Origin: DATARH01 sp036278835
GTDB taxonomy: Bacteria > Pseudomonadota > Alphaproteobacteria > ATCC43930 > CGMCC-115725
Length of the DNA stretch: 64,000 bases
Reading direction: 5' to 3'
Assembly (NCBI GenBank): GCA_036278835.1
Contig: DASUKH010000133.1
Location: forward strand, 1-64,000
Position numbers and translations under genes: made by a program. A model generated the notes under the pieces. That model worked only from the letters and a program-made list of their open reading frames with translations. It was not told the origin of the DNA and made no database searches. How positions within the stretch are numbered: the first letter of the stretch is position 1; the number at the start of each line of letters is the position of its first letter. This document shows, in pieces, positions 54,411 to 63,467 of this stretch.

Positions 54411-56204
54411 TCACATCTCCTCGACCGGCTCGACCCCGAACACCGCCAAGCCGGAGGCGACGACGAGCGCCACGCCGCGCACCAGCGCGAGGCGCGCACG
54501 GGTCAGGTCGGGATCGGCGGCGATCAGGAAACGCAGGCTCGCCTCGTCTTTTCCCTTGGTCCATAGCAGATGAAACTGGGCGGCGACCTCCTGCAGGAAA
54601 AAGGCAATGCGGTGCGGCTCGTGCGCCTCGGCAGCAGCCTCGACGATCCGCGGCCAGCCGGCCAGCAAGCGAATCAGCGCCAGTTCGAGCGGGTCGGCGA
54701 GGCGGTCGAGCGGCGCCGCCGCCAATGCCGCATCGTCGAGGCTGGCGGCCGGCAATTCCTCGCCGGCATGGCGCATCACCGAGGCGGCGCGGGCATGCGC
54801 GTATTGGACGTAGAAAACCGGGTTGTCCCTCGACTGCTCGGTCACCTTGGCGAAATCGAATTCGAGGGTCTGGTCGTTTTTTCGGGTCAGCATGATGAAC
54901 CGGAACACGTCCCGGCCGACCTCGTCGATGACCTCGCGCAAGGTGACAAAGGTGCCGGCCCGCTTCGACATGCGCACCGGCTCGCCGTTGTCGAACAGGT
55001 GGACGAGCTGGCACAATTTGACGTCGAGCGCCGCCTCGCCCGCCGTCAGGGCCGTCACCGCGGCCTGCATGCGCTTGACGTAGCCGCCGTGATCGGCCCC
55101 CCACACATCGATCAGGTTACGGAAGCCGCGCCGGTATTTGTCGTGGTGATAGGCGATGTCGGCCGCGAAATAGGTCCACGACCCGTCTGATTTGCGCAGC
55201 GGCCGATCCACCTCGTCGCCGAATTGCGTGGCGCGGAACAAGGTCTGCGGCCGCGGCTCCCAATCGTCGGGCAGCTTGCCCTTTGGCGGTTCGAGAACGC
55301 CTTCGTAAATGAGGCCGCGCCCGGCCAGCGCGGCGAGCGCCGCATCGACGGCGCCGCGCGACACAAGCTCGCGTTCGGAGGTGAATGCGTCGAACGACAC
55401 GCCGAGCGCCGCGAGGTCGTCGCGGATCAGCCCTATCATCTCGGCGATCGCAAAGTCGCGCACCGGCGCGAGCCATACCGATTGCGGCGTGTCGATCCAT
55501 TTGTCGCCGTCGCGCGCGAACAGGCGGCGGCCGGTCTCCTTCAGGTATTCGCCCGGATAAAACCCCTCGGGCTCGACCCGCGCCGCGCCGGTCGCCAGCT
55601 CGGCATCGACCATCTGCTGATAGCGGTAATGGACCGAGCGGGCGAGCGCATCGACCTGGGCGCCCGCGTCATTGATGTAGTATTCGCGGTGCACCGCGAA
55701 GCCGGCCTTGGCAAGGAGCGCCGCCAGCGCGTCGCCGACTACCGCCCCCCTGCCGTGGCCGACATGCATCGGCCCCGTCGGGTTGGCCGAGACGAATTCG
55801 ACATTGACCAGCTCGCCGGCCCCGATCACCGAATTGCCGTAGGCGGTGCCCGCCTGCAACATCGCGCGCAGCTGCGCATGCCACACCGCCGGATCGAGGC
55901 GGATGTTCAAAAACCCCGGCCGTACCGCGCTCACGGTAAATCCGCCGCCGCAATAACCGCCGCTCCGCAGCTCGCGGCCGGCCAGCGCGGCGGCGATCTT
56001 CTCGGCCAAGGCCATCGGGTTCTGCCGGGTCGGGCCGGCCAGCACCATCGCCGCGTTGGTCGCCAGATCGCCATGCGTCGGGTCGCGCGGCGGCTCGACC
56101 GCGACGCGGCCGAAATCGAGGCCGGCCGGCAGTGCGCCTGCCGCCGTCAGCTCGCCCAGCGCCGCCAGCACCAGCCGGCGGAAATCGCCGAAGATGTTCG
56201 TCAT
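54411..56204 (-). CDS. argS: Arginine--tRNA ligase
   Basis: A 597-residue class I synthetase. The HIGH-type motif is PTGPMHVGHGRG and the KMSKS-type motif is VRMSKRAGTF; the N-terminal Add-1 tRNA D-loop domain and C-terminal anticodon-binding DALR domain are both present. Length is usual. It lies 3 bp downstream of dgt. Confidence 0.97.
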   Translation of the reverse strand: MTNIFGDFRRLVLAALGELTAAGALPAGLDFGRVAVEPPRDPTHGDLATNAAMVLAGPTRQNPMALAEKIAAALAGRELRSGGYCGGGFTVSAVRPGFLNIRLDPAVWHAQLRAMLQAGTAYGNSVIGAGELVNVEFVSANPTGPMHVGHGRGAVVGDALAALLAKAGFAVHREYYINDAGAQVDALARSVHYRYQQMVDAELATGAARVEPEGFYPGEYLKETGRRLFARDGDKWIDTPQSVWLAPVRDFAIAEMIGLIRDDLAALGVSFDAFTSERELVSRGAVDAALAALAGRGLIYEGVLEPPKGKLPDDWEPRPQTLFRATQFGDEVDRPLRKSDGSWTYFAADIAYHHDKYRRGFRNLIDVWGADHGGYVKRMQAAVTALTAGEAALDVKLCQLVHLFDNGEPVRMSKRAGTFVTLREVIDEVGRDVFRFIMLTRKNDQTLEFDFAKVTEQSRDNPVFYVQYAHARAASVMRHAGEELPAASLDDAALAAAPLDRLADPLELALIRLLAGWPRIVEAAAEAHEPHRIAFFLQEVAAQFHLLWTKGKDEASLRFLIAADPDLTRARLALVRGVALVVASGLAVFGVEPVEEM

Positions 56205-56206
56205 CG

Positions 56207-57394
56207 TTATTCCGTCACCGGACCGTAGGTATCGAACAACCGGCGGTGCTCGTCGAGCGCGAATCGGTCTGTCATGCCGGCGAGGTAATCGGCCACAAGC
56301 CGGGCCGTCTCAGCCATCCCGGCGCCGGCCGGCGCCCGCCACTCACCCGGCAGGCACTCGGGTTCCGCAACGAACAATTGAAACAGCTCGCGCACGACCC
56401 GGCGCGCCTTTGAACTCATGCGGTTGACCCGATAGTGGCGATACATCCGCTCGAACAGGAATCGTTTCAAGGCCCGGTCGTGGTTCCGCATCTCCTCGGA
56501 AAAGGCAGCCACCGGGCGACCCAGCCGGCGCACCGCGTCGGCGCTCGCGACGCCGCTCTCGGCAAGGCGGCGGCTGGTCTCGACGACCAGATCGCGCACC
56601 ATGCGGTCGATCAACCGGCGAATCGCTTCATGGATCAGCCGCGTTTCCTCGATGCCGGGATGCTGCCGCGCGACCTCGGCGAATACCGGGCCGACCAGCG
56701 GCAGCGGCGCAAGGTCGGCGACCCCGAACAGCCCGGCGCGCAGCCCGTCATCGATGTCGTGATTGTTGTAGGCGATGTCATCGGCGAGCGCCGCGACCTG
56801 CGCTTCCGGGCCCGGGAAAGTATCGAGGTCGAGCTTGTGGCGGCGGTCGTACTCCGCGATCGACGACGGCACTGGCCGCGTCATGCCCGGTCCGGCGAGC
56901 GGGCCGTTGTGCTTCGCCGTCCCTTCGAGCGCCTCCCAGGTCAGGTTGAGGCCATCGAAGGCGGCATAGCGCCGTTCGAGGCGGGTCAGGACGCGCAGGG
57001 TCTGGTCGTTATGCGAAAAGCCGCCCCACGGCGCCATCTCGGCGTCGAGCGCCTCCTCGCCGGCATGGCCGAACGGCGTGTGGCCGAGATCGTGCGCCAA
57101 GGCCAGCGCCTCGGCGAGGTCTTCGTCGAGACCCAGAGCGCGCGCCACGGTGCGGGCGATCTGCGCGACCTCGAGGCTATGCGTCAGGCGGGTGCGGAAA
57201 TGGTCGCCCTCGCCGGCGTGATAGACAAACACCTGCGTCTTGTGCTTCAGCCGACGGAACGCGGTCGAATGCAGGATGCGGTCGCGGTCGCGCTGAAACG
57301 GCGTGCGCATGTCGCTTTCCGGCTCGGGGTGAAGCCGGCCGCGGCTCTTATCGGGGTCTGACGCATAGGGCGCGCGGGGAATCGCCCGGATCAT
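56207..57394 (-). CDS. dgt: dGTP triphosphohydrolase-like protein
   Basis: A 395-residue HD-domain dNTP triphosphohydrolase. It has FRTRLTHSLEVAQIART, the HD dyad in LALAHDLGHTPFGHAGE, and the DDIAYNNHDIDDGLRAG motif. Length fits the short dGTPase-like group rather than the 505-residue E. coli Dgt. It heads the minus-strand block ending in tatC. Confidence 0.94.
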   Translation of the reverse strand: MIRAIPRAPYASDPDKSRGRLHPEPESDMRTPFQRDRDRILHSTAFRRLKHKTQVFVYHAGEGDHFRTRLTHSLEVAQIARTVARALGLDEDLAEALALAHDLGHTPFGHAGEEALDAEMAPWGGFSHNDQTLRVLTRLERRYAAFDGLNLTWEALEGTAKHNGPLAGPGMTRPVPSSIAEYDRRHKLDLDTFPGPEAQVAALADDIAYNNHDIDDGLRAGLFGVADLAPLPLVGPVFAEVARQHPGIEETRLIHEAIRRLIDRMVRDLVVETSRRLAESGVASADAVRRLGRPVAAFSEEMRNHDRALKRFLFERMYRHYRVNRMSSKARRVVRELFQLFVAEPECLPGEWRAPAGAGMAETARLVADYLAGMTDRFALDEHRRLFDTYGPVTE

Positions 57395-57547
57395 CGCGGA
57401 ACCCTACGCCGACGCCGCGCGGGCGTCCATCCGCGGGGCATAACATGGACCCCCTCCGGCTTGGCGTCGCCGCGATTGCCGTGTTAGCCTTATAAAACCA
57501 AGCACTTGAACAATCCCAAATCCGGCAAGACCAAGACAGGGTGTCCC

Positions 57548-57985
57548 ATGTTAAAGGGGTTCAAGGAGTTCATGCTGCGCGGCAACGTCGTCGACCTTGC
57601 CGTCGCCGTGGTGATGGGCGCCGCGTTCGGCGCGGTGGTGGCGGCGCTTGTCAAGGACCTTCTGACGCCATTAATCGCCGCCATCGTCGGCAAGCCGGAT
57701 TTTTCGGCGATCCGGTTTACCGTCAACAGCAGCCAATTCCTGATCGGCGATTTGGCCAACGCCATCGTCTCGTTCGTGCTGATCGGCGTCGCGGTCTATT
57801 TCTTCGTCGTGCTGCCGATGAACAAGCTCATGGAGCGGTTCAACCGCTCCAAAACCACGCCCGACCCGACCACGAAGAAATGTCCGGAATGCCTCAGCGA
57901 AATCCCGATCGCGGCGCGCCGCTGCGCGCATTGCACGGTCGATCTGGCGCAAACCGATCTCCGCACCGCCTCGGCGGGCGACTAG
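57548..57985 (+). CDS. mscL: Large-conductance mechanosensitive channel with C-terminal zinc ribbon
   Basis: A 145-residue MscL that releases solutes on hypo-osmotic shock. LKGFKEFMLRGNVVDLAVAV is the conserved N-terminus with the first membrane helix; the second is near LANAIVSFVLIGVAVYFFVV. The C-terminus adds CPECLSEIPIAARRCAHC, two CxxC pairs forming a zinc-ribbon-like tail. The ATG at 57548 has AGGGTG upstream. A perfect CCCCCGCG/CGCGGGGG hairpin at 58012-58029 follows the gene. Confidence 0.94.
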   Translation: MLKGFKEFMLRGNVVDLAVAVVMGAAFGAVVAALVKDLLTPLIAAIVGKPDFSAIRFTVNSSQFLIGDLANAIVSFVLIGVAVYFFVVLPMNKLMERFNRSKTTPDPTTKKCPECLSEIPIAARRCAHCTVDLAQTDLRTASAGD

Positions 57986-58011
57986 GGATAGTTGCGGCGC
58001 GCCGGGACCCG

Positions 58012-58029
58012 CCCCCGCGTTCGCGGGGG
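58012..58029 (+). terminator. GC hairpin after mscL
   Basis: CCCCCGCG and CGCGGGGG pair with a two-base centre, 27 bases after the mscL stop. No T tract follows, so it may be a terminator or another solitary palindrome of the local families. The remaining 180 bases before the tRNA show no gene. Confidence 0.4.
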
Positions 58030-58211
58030 AGGGGACCATGCGCACGCATGGACGAGGCGCCCGGCCCGGCAGCGCGCCGCCTCCTCCGTCGCCAGACGAG
58101 TGAGGAAGCCATGGCAGCGGCCCGCGACACGCCCCGAAGGCCACACCAAGCCCACCGGGTGCGCCGCTCGACAATAAGGCCACCCCCTGTTATAGACCGC
58201 CCTCCCAGGTG

Positions 58212-58287
<76 letters not shown>

Positions 58288-58517
58288 TTAAATCGGCGGG
58301 ATTAAAGATGATACGGCCGGGCGAATGAAACCGGGCGGCTGGTGCCACGCGCGCCGGCCGGGTCATGGGAATGCCTCCGGTTGCCGGCCCGGGCCGGGCC
58401 GGGCCGGTGAAGCTAGCCAAAGTTGAAGCTGACCCACCGGAAGGTATTATCCGGGGCCGTCGGGAACACCCGGAGCGGTGCCGGTGTTGGCGCTGCGAAC
58501 CCAAGGGAGCGGGGCCG

Positions 58518-58694
58518 ATGGACGACCCACAAAAACTTCGCGAGCTGGCGGCTTGGTATCGCGAATTCGCCGAGAAGACGGCCAACCCGGCGATCTGGGA
58601 ATCGCGGCTGCGGATGGCCGAGGATCTCGAGCAGGAGGCGGCCCGCATCGAACGCCGCCAAGCCGCCTTGCCGGCCACCCTCGACGCCCTGTAA
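58518..58694 (+). CDS. Small conserved-type hypothetical protein
   Basis: A 58-residue, largely helical, charged protein (MDDPQKLRELAAWYREFAEK) preceded by GGGAGCGGGG. Short cytoplasmic proteins with the LRELAAWYREFAE pattern occur widely in alphaproteobacteria, without known function. The frame extends upstream to 58365, but that part looks non-coding. Confidence 0.65.
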   Translation: MDDPQKLRELAAWYREFAEKTANPAIWESRLRMAEDLEQEAARIERRQAALPATLDAL

Positions 58695-58799
58695 AACGGA
58701 CCCCAGGCGTCTTCCGCCTGCAATCCGGTCCTCTCTCCCATACGGCGGCACCATCCGCCTGGACCTCCCGCCGGCATGCCGGCAGTCCAACGACAACCG

Positions 58800-59438
58800 T
58801 CAGGCGGCGCCCGAAACGTCGGCGGCGGGCGGCGGACCGCCCTTGGCGACGCCGACCATTGCCGGGCGCAGCAGGCGCTCGTGCAGCACGTAACCCGGCT
58901 GGAGGACTTCGACGACGGTGCCGGCGGGCACGTCGGGCCGCTCGGCCTCGAAGATCGCCTGATGAAGGTTATGGTCGAAGCGCTCGCCTCTGGGGTCGAT
59001 GCGGCGCAGGCCGTGGCGTTCGAAAGCGGCGAGCAGTTCGCGCTCGGTCGCGGCGACGCCGTCGCGCAGCCCGCGCGTGCGGTCGTCCGCGATCTCCGCT
59101 TCCGGCATCGCTTCGAGTGCCCGCCGCAGATTGTCGACCACCGACAACAGGTCCCTGGCAAAGCCGCCGACCGCGAATTTCTGGGCGTCGTCGCGCTCGC
59201 GCTGCAGGCGGCGGCGGACGTTCTCGGTCTCCGCCAGCGCTCTCAGCAACCGGTCGCGGGTGTCGGCCAGTTCGGCCTCGATCTCGCCGAGCCGCTCGTC
59301 GGCCGACGGCAGCGCGTCTTCCGGCGCCGCCGGTTCGGCGGTCTGCCCGCCGGATTCGGGCCGCCGCTCCGCGTCGCCGATATCGTTGGCGGCCGCCGCC
59401 GGGCCGCCGGCGGCCTCCTCGTTCCGTTCTTCAATCAT
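58800..59438 (-). CDS. grpE: GrpE nucleotide exchange factor
   Basis: A 212-residue protein that releases ADP from DnaK. A disordered acidic N-terminus precedes the long coiled coil (NVRRRLQRERDDAQKFAVGG) and the FARDLLSVVDNLRRALEA and C-terminal beta domain (HQAIFEAERPDVPAGTVVEV, GYVLHERLLRPAMVGVAKGG). It follows hrcA by 6 bp on the same strand. Confidence 0.95.
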   Translation of the reverse strand: MIEERNEEAAGGPAAAANDIGDAERRPESGGQTAEPAAPEDALPSADERLGEIEAELADTRDRLLRALAETENVRRRLQRERDDAQKFAVGGFARDLLSVVDNLRRALEAMPEAEIADDRTRGLRDGVAATERELLAAFERHGLRRIDPRGERFDHNLHQAIFEAERPDVPAGTVVEVLQPGYVLHERLLRPAMVGVAKGGPPPAADVSGAA

Positions 59439-59444
59439 GCGCTG

Positions 59445-60572
59445 CTACCCTATGATCCGGCCGATCATCCTGGCGGTATAATCGACCATCGGGATGATGC
59501 GGGCATAGTTGATCCGCGTCGGTCCGATGACCCCGATCGCACCGATAATGTGCTGCCGGCTGTTTTGGTACGGCGCGATAATCAAGGAACAGCCGGCGAC
59601 GCCGAACAGGTGGTTTTCGGCGCCGATAAAAATCTGCACCCCCTCGGCCTGGCGGCTGGCGTCGAGCAGCCGCAGCACCGTCTCCTTGGTCTCCAGCATC
59701 TCGAACAAGGTGCGCAGCCGGTCGAGATCGGCGAGCGCGGTGACGTCGCCCAGGAGATTGGCCTGGCCGCGCACGATCAGCGCGCTTTCGCCGTCGCCGC
59801 CGGCCCAACTCGCGATACCGGCGGCGACAACCCGCGAGGTCAGTTCGTCGAGTTGCGCCTTGTGCGAGGCAACCTCGTCCTCGATATCCGCGCGGGCCTC
59901 CTCGATATTGCGCCCGATCAGCCGCGCGTTCAGGTAGTTGGCTGCCGAGACGAGGGTCGATGGCGGCAGCCCGAGCGGCACCTCGATGACCCGGTTCTCG
60001 ACCAGCCCGTCCTCGGTGACCAGCACGACCAACACCCGGCCGGGGCCCAGATGGACGAACTCAATGTGCTTCAGCGGGCGCTCCTGCTTTGGCACGACAA
60101 CGACCCCGGCGCAGTGCGACAGGCCGGACAACGCCGCCGTCGCCTCTTCCAGTGCCTGCGCCAGGCTTCGGCCGTGCGCCGCGCACAACGCCTCGATGTT
60201 CTGCCGCTCGCCCTCGGCGAGGTCGCCCAGTTCCAAGAGGCCGTGCACGAAAAGGCGCAGCCCGGCCTCGGTCGGCAGGCGGCCGGCCGAGGTGTGCGGC
60301 GAATAGAGCAGCCCGGCCTCCTCGAGATCGGCCATGACGTTGCGGATCGTCGCCGGCGACAGGTTCTGCGCGAGGAGGCGCGACAGGGTGCGCGACCCCA
60401 TCGGCTCGCCGGTTTGCACATAGCTGTCGACGATCAGCCGAAAGATTTCGCGGCTGCGCTCGCTCAGCTCCGCGACCGGCGAGGGGATCGGCGGCATCCG
60501 GCGCTCGCCCGCCCTGGTCTCGTCGGCGCGACCGCCCCGCTCCGCGCGGCCGTGATCGGACCTTGTGTTCAT
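59445..60572 (-). CDS. hrcA: Heat-inducible transcription repressor HrcA
   Basis: A 375-residue repressor. The N-terminal winged helix contains LSERSREIFRLIVDSYVQTG and GSRTLSR, followed by LSPATIRNVMADLEEAGLL, and the C-terminus has the GIGVIGPTRINYARIIP-like motif. HrcA normally binds CIRCE elements before groESL or dnaK; I see no CIRCE here. The start is taken at 60572 with AGAGGA adjacent; a start about 25 codons later is possible. Confidence 0.93.
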   Translation of the reverse strand: MNTRSDHGRAERGGRADETRAGERRMPPIPSPVAELSERSREIFRLIVDSYVQTGEPMGSRTLSRLLAQNLSPATIRNVMADLEEAGLLYSPHTSAGRLPTEAGLRLFVHGLLELGDLAEGERQNIEALCAAHGRSLAQALEEATAALSGLSHCAGVVVVPKQERPLKHIEFVHLGPGRVLVVLVTEDGLVENRVIEVPLGLPPSTLVSAANYLNARLIGRNIEEARADIEDEVASHKAQLDELTSRVVAAGIASWAGGDGESALIVRGQANLLGDVTALADLDRLRTLFEMLETKETVLRLLDASRQAEGVQIFIGAENHLFGVAGCSLIIAPYQNSRQHIIGAIGVIGPTRINYARIIPMVDYTARMIGRIIG

Positions 60573-60664
60573 TCCTCTATCGCCCAACCGCCGCGTCGGA
60601 AACATCTGGGAATGGCGCGCCAAAGCGTCAACACGCCTGAAGCCGGGCGGGTTCGGCGCGCCGG

Positions 60665-61255
60665 TCACGGCGTCTTCTTGAAGATCGCGTCGTATGTCCG
60701 GCCCTGCGGCGTCGTCAGCCGACCCGCGAGATCGCCGTAGAGCGGCCGGAACCCGAACTGGCTACCATCGGAATTCTGGAAGCGCAATTCGCCGCCGTGG
60801 ACGATGCCGGTGCCGTGCAGCACGCCGCCCGAGCCGTTCGGGTTGGCGGTCATCGGACCAAAGACATAGACGATGCGGGCCCTGCCGTCCGGCGCCACGG
60901 CTTCGACGATCAAGGCGGCGCACAGTTGCGGCGTCCACGACGCATCGCTCCAGATTCCGACAAAGCGGCGGTCTTGTTCGGGCGCCGAAGCGGCCTCGAC
61001 CAGACGGGGCGTCACCGCCTGATGGCAGAAGATGCGCGGCTCGGGCGCGGCGGCAGGTGGCGGGGTCAGCGTCGCCGCATCGGGGCCGGGCCCCGGCGGC
61101 GATGTGGGCGCGGGTTCTATCGGCGGCAGCGGCTCCGGCGCGATCGAGGGCACCGCCGCACCGGGAAAGAGCGGCACCGGCCCGTCGGGCTGTTGCGCGA
61201 TGGCGGCGGCCGGCGTCAGCAGCAGAAGCAGCGCGACGGCAAGGCGAACGAGCAT
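60665..61255 (-). CDS. Exported proline-rich hypothetical protein
   Basis: A 196-residue protein with a signal peptide (MLVRLAVALLLLLTPAAAIA), a proline-rich linker to about residue 70 and a C-terminal domain containing FVGIWSDASW and FKKTP that I do not recognise. It is probably periplasmic. It lies 92 bases upstream of hrcA on the same strand. About 150 bases separate it from the left repeat of the accessory segment. Confidence 0.75.
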   Translation of the reverse strand: MLVRLAVALLLLLTPAAAIAQQPDGPVPLFPGAAVPSIAPEPLPPIEPAPTSPPGPGPDAATLTPPPAAAPEPRIFCHQAVTPRLVEAASAPEQDRRFVGIWSDASWTPQLCAALIVEAVAPDGRARIVYVFGPMTANPNGSGGVLHGTGIVHGGELRFQNSDGSQFGFRPLYGDLAGRLTTPQGRTYDAIFKKTP

Positions 61256-61471
61256 TGAAGGCTCCGAAACGGGCGGAACGAGCGGCGCAATCCCCCGCTC
61301 TCCCCGCCTTCCGCCGGGACAGCGGCTTGGGGATTATACGCCCCCTTGCCGGCAGTCATGGCGAGCGGCGCGCTAAAATTACCGGGTCGGTTCGCCGGCT
61401 GCTTCCCCGGCCCGCGATTTTGCGGAATTATGTAGCTGACTCACCGTTAGGCAACAGCGAGTCTCTCGTCT

Positions 61472-62089
61472 TCACGGCTCAAGTATTTTAGATATAAGGC
61501 CAACGTATGCCGGGTCAAACAGGGTCTTGATATAGTCAACAGGAATACGAAATGCGGTAGCGATCTGCATCTCGCTATATTTCTTGGCGGACCCATTCTC
61601 TATCATGCGACGGCGATCCCGGATCGGGCAAAGCAGCTCTAGGGCGCAAATCTGCGCCGTTCTTTCAGAAAGAAAGGGACGGTACGCAGCGGAAATCTCC
61701 ACTGGGTGGGCTGATTGTAATGCTTCTATTAGTCTCTCAATTTCTGGAAAAGATGAAACCTGAACGGTGGAATCCTCTTCCAAGCTATGGCAAATCTCTT
61801 TACACACAACGAAGCGTGTCCAACAGAAATTTAGGCTGTTGGCATAATCTATTTCAACAACAGTGCCGTTTCCCGAATATGGGACATACTGCCCTTCGTA
61901 ACGGCGGAAGCGTCCCCTCACTGGGTTCAGATTCTCGTCTGCTCCGTCCGGATACTTATTAAACCGGATAAAATCGATGCCAGTGACCTCAACGATCGCT
62001 GCCCGGATATCTTCTAGCTTATATGGGAGATGTCCCGGCGGATGTCTGCGATCAACGATCGCCCGAATCCGGCGAACCGCATCTAGCAT
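61472..62089 (-). CDS. ImmA/IrrE-like protein with altered zinc motif
   Basis: A 205-residue protein with the order typical of ImmA/IrrE metallopeptidases: a strand region (NSLNFCWTRFVVCKEICHSL), then a helix SERTAQICALELLCP resembling the conserved ExxAxxFAxxLLMP segment, then a C-terminal helix with MQIATAFRIPVDYIKTLFD. The HExxH motif is replaced by KEICH, so the first zinc-binding His is lost and protease activity is doubtful. ImmA proteins usually cleave phage-type repressors. Base composition is clearly lower in GC than the host genes. Confidence 0.6.
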   Translation of the reverse strand: MLDAVRRIRAIVDRRHPPGHLPYKLEDIRAAIVEVTGIDFIRFNKYPDGADENLNPVRGRFRRYEGQYVPYSGNGTVVEIDYANSLNFCWTRFVVCKEICHSLEEDSTVQVSSFPEIERLIEALQSAHPVEISAAYRPFLSERTAQICALELLCPIRDRRRMIENGSAKKYSEMQIATAFRIPVDYIKTLFDPAYVGLISKILEP

Positions 62090-62161
62090 AAAATAATGTC
62101 CTTCCCGATAGCAAGGCGGGCGCCGAAGCGCCCGCCCTCACGCGATCGTAAAGGTAAAAGA

Positions 62162-62383
62162 TTACCCGATCAATGGACCAAACGGCTGCGGATCGATATC
62201 ATGCAGCCACCGATCACTGATCTCACACTCGCCAGCCTTGAGGGAGTCGTCAATACGGTTCATCCCGGACAGAATCTCGGCCTCCGACAGGCTCCTGGCC
62301 TGGAGAACGAACAGCTTCATGTCGATGAGGCCGAGTTCTTTAGCGGCGGCGAGGTTCGCCATGGCTCTATCTCGCTCGGTCAT
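62162..62383 (-). CDS. Small hypothetical protein
   Basis: A 73-residue acidic protein (MTERDRAMANLAAAKELGLI) with predicted helices and no recognised domain. GGAGGGAGAGAGG lies upstream of the ATG at 62383. It is 72 bases upstream of the ImmA-like gene on the same strand and may form a two-gene unit with it. Confidence 0.45.
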   Translation of the reverse strand: MTERDRAMANLAAAKELGLIDMKLFVLQARSLSEAEILSGMNRIDDSLKAGECEISDRWLHDIDPQPFGPLIG

Positions 62384-62528
62384 GGCACACCAACCTCTCT
62401 CCCTCCATCACGTCAAGGGCAGCTACCCGCGCTAGGTCGCGTATAACGCGTCCGAGCCGGATCGAATTCCGCGATCTGCGAAAATCGTTACGCTGCGCAC
62501 TATAGGAGGGAACAGAGCGAGCCGTCAA

Positions 62529-62568
62529 CACGCGCCTTCCGAAACTTTAAGTTTCGTATCGGCGCGTG
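62529..62568 (-). terminator. Long two-part hairpin downstream of the membrane-protein gene
   Basis: Outer arms CACGCGCC/GGCGCGTG (8 bp) enclose inner arms GAAACTT/AAGTTTC (7 bp). It begins 50 bases after the stop of the two-helix membrane protein gene and divides the element into two transcription units. No long T tract follows, so an operator or RNA-structure role is also possible. The rest of this 234-base gap shows no gene. Confidence 0.45.
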
Positions 62569-62617
62569 CTCATCTCGCTCTCCGTCAGAGGCCCAGAGGG
62601 CATACGTCTCTAGCTCG

Positions 62618-62911
62618 TTACACGCTGCTCCGTCCGAAATAGAAACCGGTAGCCGCCCCCACCAGCGCGACGGTTGGTCCCAAAAAGATCGTCGCCATCT
62701 CCCTGACCGCCTCGACACGCTCGGGGAGGGCTGCGCAATTCGCGGATAGGAACCAAAGACCGAAGCCGATCTCGGCCGCGAGAATCACGACCAAGCCGAT
62801 AGCCAGCAGCCCACGAATCGGCTCGCGGAAGCGTGGCTCCTTCTGGCCAACGGCCGGCGCGGTCGGCTGAGCGACGACCGGAACTGATGGAGGGTCTATG
62901 GCAACCACCAC
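62618..62911 (-). CDS. Small two-helix membrane protein
   Basis: A 97-residue protein with hydrophobic segments at about residues 34-55 (LLAIGLVVILAAEIGFGLWF) and 74-92 (IFLGPTVALVGAATGFYFG), joined by a short acidic loop. The shape resembles small holin-like or immunity membrane proteins, but no family is recognised. It starts at a GTG overlapping the proline-rich gene by 16 bases. Confidence 0.5.
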   Translation of the reverse strand: MVVAIDPPSVPVVAQPTAPAVGQKEPRFREPIRGLLAIGLVVILAAEIGFGLWFLSANCAALPERVEAVREMATIFLGPTVALVGAATGFYFGRSSV

Positions 62912-63123
62912 GGACCACGGCGGCCATTAATGTGGATCGCACGATGCAAAGCACGAGCAGCTGCCTCATCGATCGGCTTCGTCGGTTCATCTGGCGGCGC
63001 CGCTGGGTGTGCCGGCGCTGCTGTGTCTGGATTGATTGTCGGCACGTTGCCGATGCGCCGTCCGGGCAGAGGCGGCCCAACGTCGGGCGGTGTAGGGGGG
63101 CCTACGAAGCCGTCGTCGATCAT
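62896..63123 (-). CDS. Small proline-rich hypothetical protein
   Basis: A 75-residue protein with a proline-rich first half (DDGFVGPPTPPDVGPPLPG) and a short helical C-terminus (IDEAAARALHRAIHINGRRG). GGGGAGG lies 12 bases before the ATG at 63123, slightly far. It follows the ribbon-helix-helix gene by 19 bases and overlaps the membrane-protein gene, suggesting one transcript. Confidence 0.45.
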   Translation of the reverse strand: MIDDGFVGPPTPPDVGPPLPGRRIGNVPTINPDTAAPAHPAAPPDEPTKPIDEAAARALHRAIHINGRRGPWWLP

Positions 63124-63142
63124 GGTTGGGCCGCGCCTCCCC

Positions 63143-63436
63143 TTAGATAAGAATGATCTCTCTGATCGTGTGATCGGGCGTCTCAATCAGAATGCGGGCA
63201 CCTTCCTGACGGGCTTTGATCAGAAAGAGTTCGGTGCCCAACGCACGTCGCACGACCTCAGCAAATGAGACACCACCCCTCAAGGCAGCGATGTCCTCAA
63301 GTACCTTTCTCGCTTCCGGGGATAGCCGGAGCGTCAAGCGGGAACCGCCCTCGACATATTCGGGGTTTTCCGCTTCCTCATTAGAGGCCCGACTGGCGGC
63401 ATTCGGGTCCCGAGGCGCGGTATTCGGGTCAGCCAT
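63143..63436 (-). CDS. Ribbon-helix-helix-like DNA-binding protein
   Basis: A 97-residue protein with a disordered N-terminus and a core SRLTLRLSPEARKVLEDIAA followed by GVSFAEVVRRALGTELFL, the strand-helix-helix order of CopG/Arc-type proteins. The C-terminal ILIETPDHTIREIIL is a beta extension. An AGGAG site stands six bases before the ATG. It is the first gene of the element's operon and has a promoter with overlapping palindromes just upstream, so autoregulation is likely. Confidence 0.65.
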   Translation of the reverse strand: MADPNTAPRDPNAASRASNEEAENPEYVEGGSRLTLRLSPEARKVLEDIAALRGGVSFAEVVRRALGTELFLIKARQEGARILIETPDHTIREIILI

Positions 63437-63467
63437 GCGTTACTCCTGAGCTCTAGTCGCGGCGGTG

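Noticed and set aside
60573..60664. CIRCE element before hrcA/grpE
   Set aside because: No TTAGCACTC-N9-GAGTGCTAA-like inverted repeat is present.
61720..61962. 80-codon plus-strand frame inside the ImmA-like gene
   Set aside because: Antisense to the better supported minus-strand gene; no ribosome-binding site.
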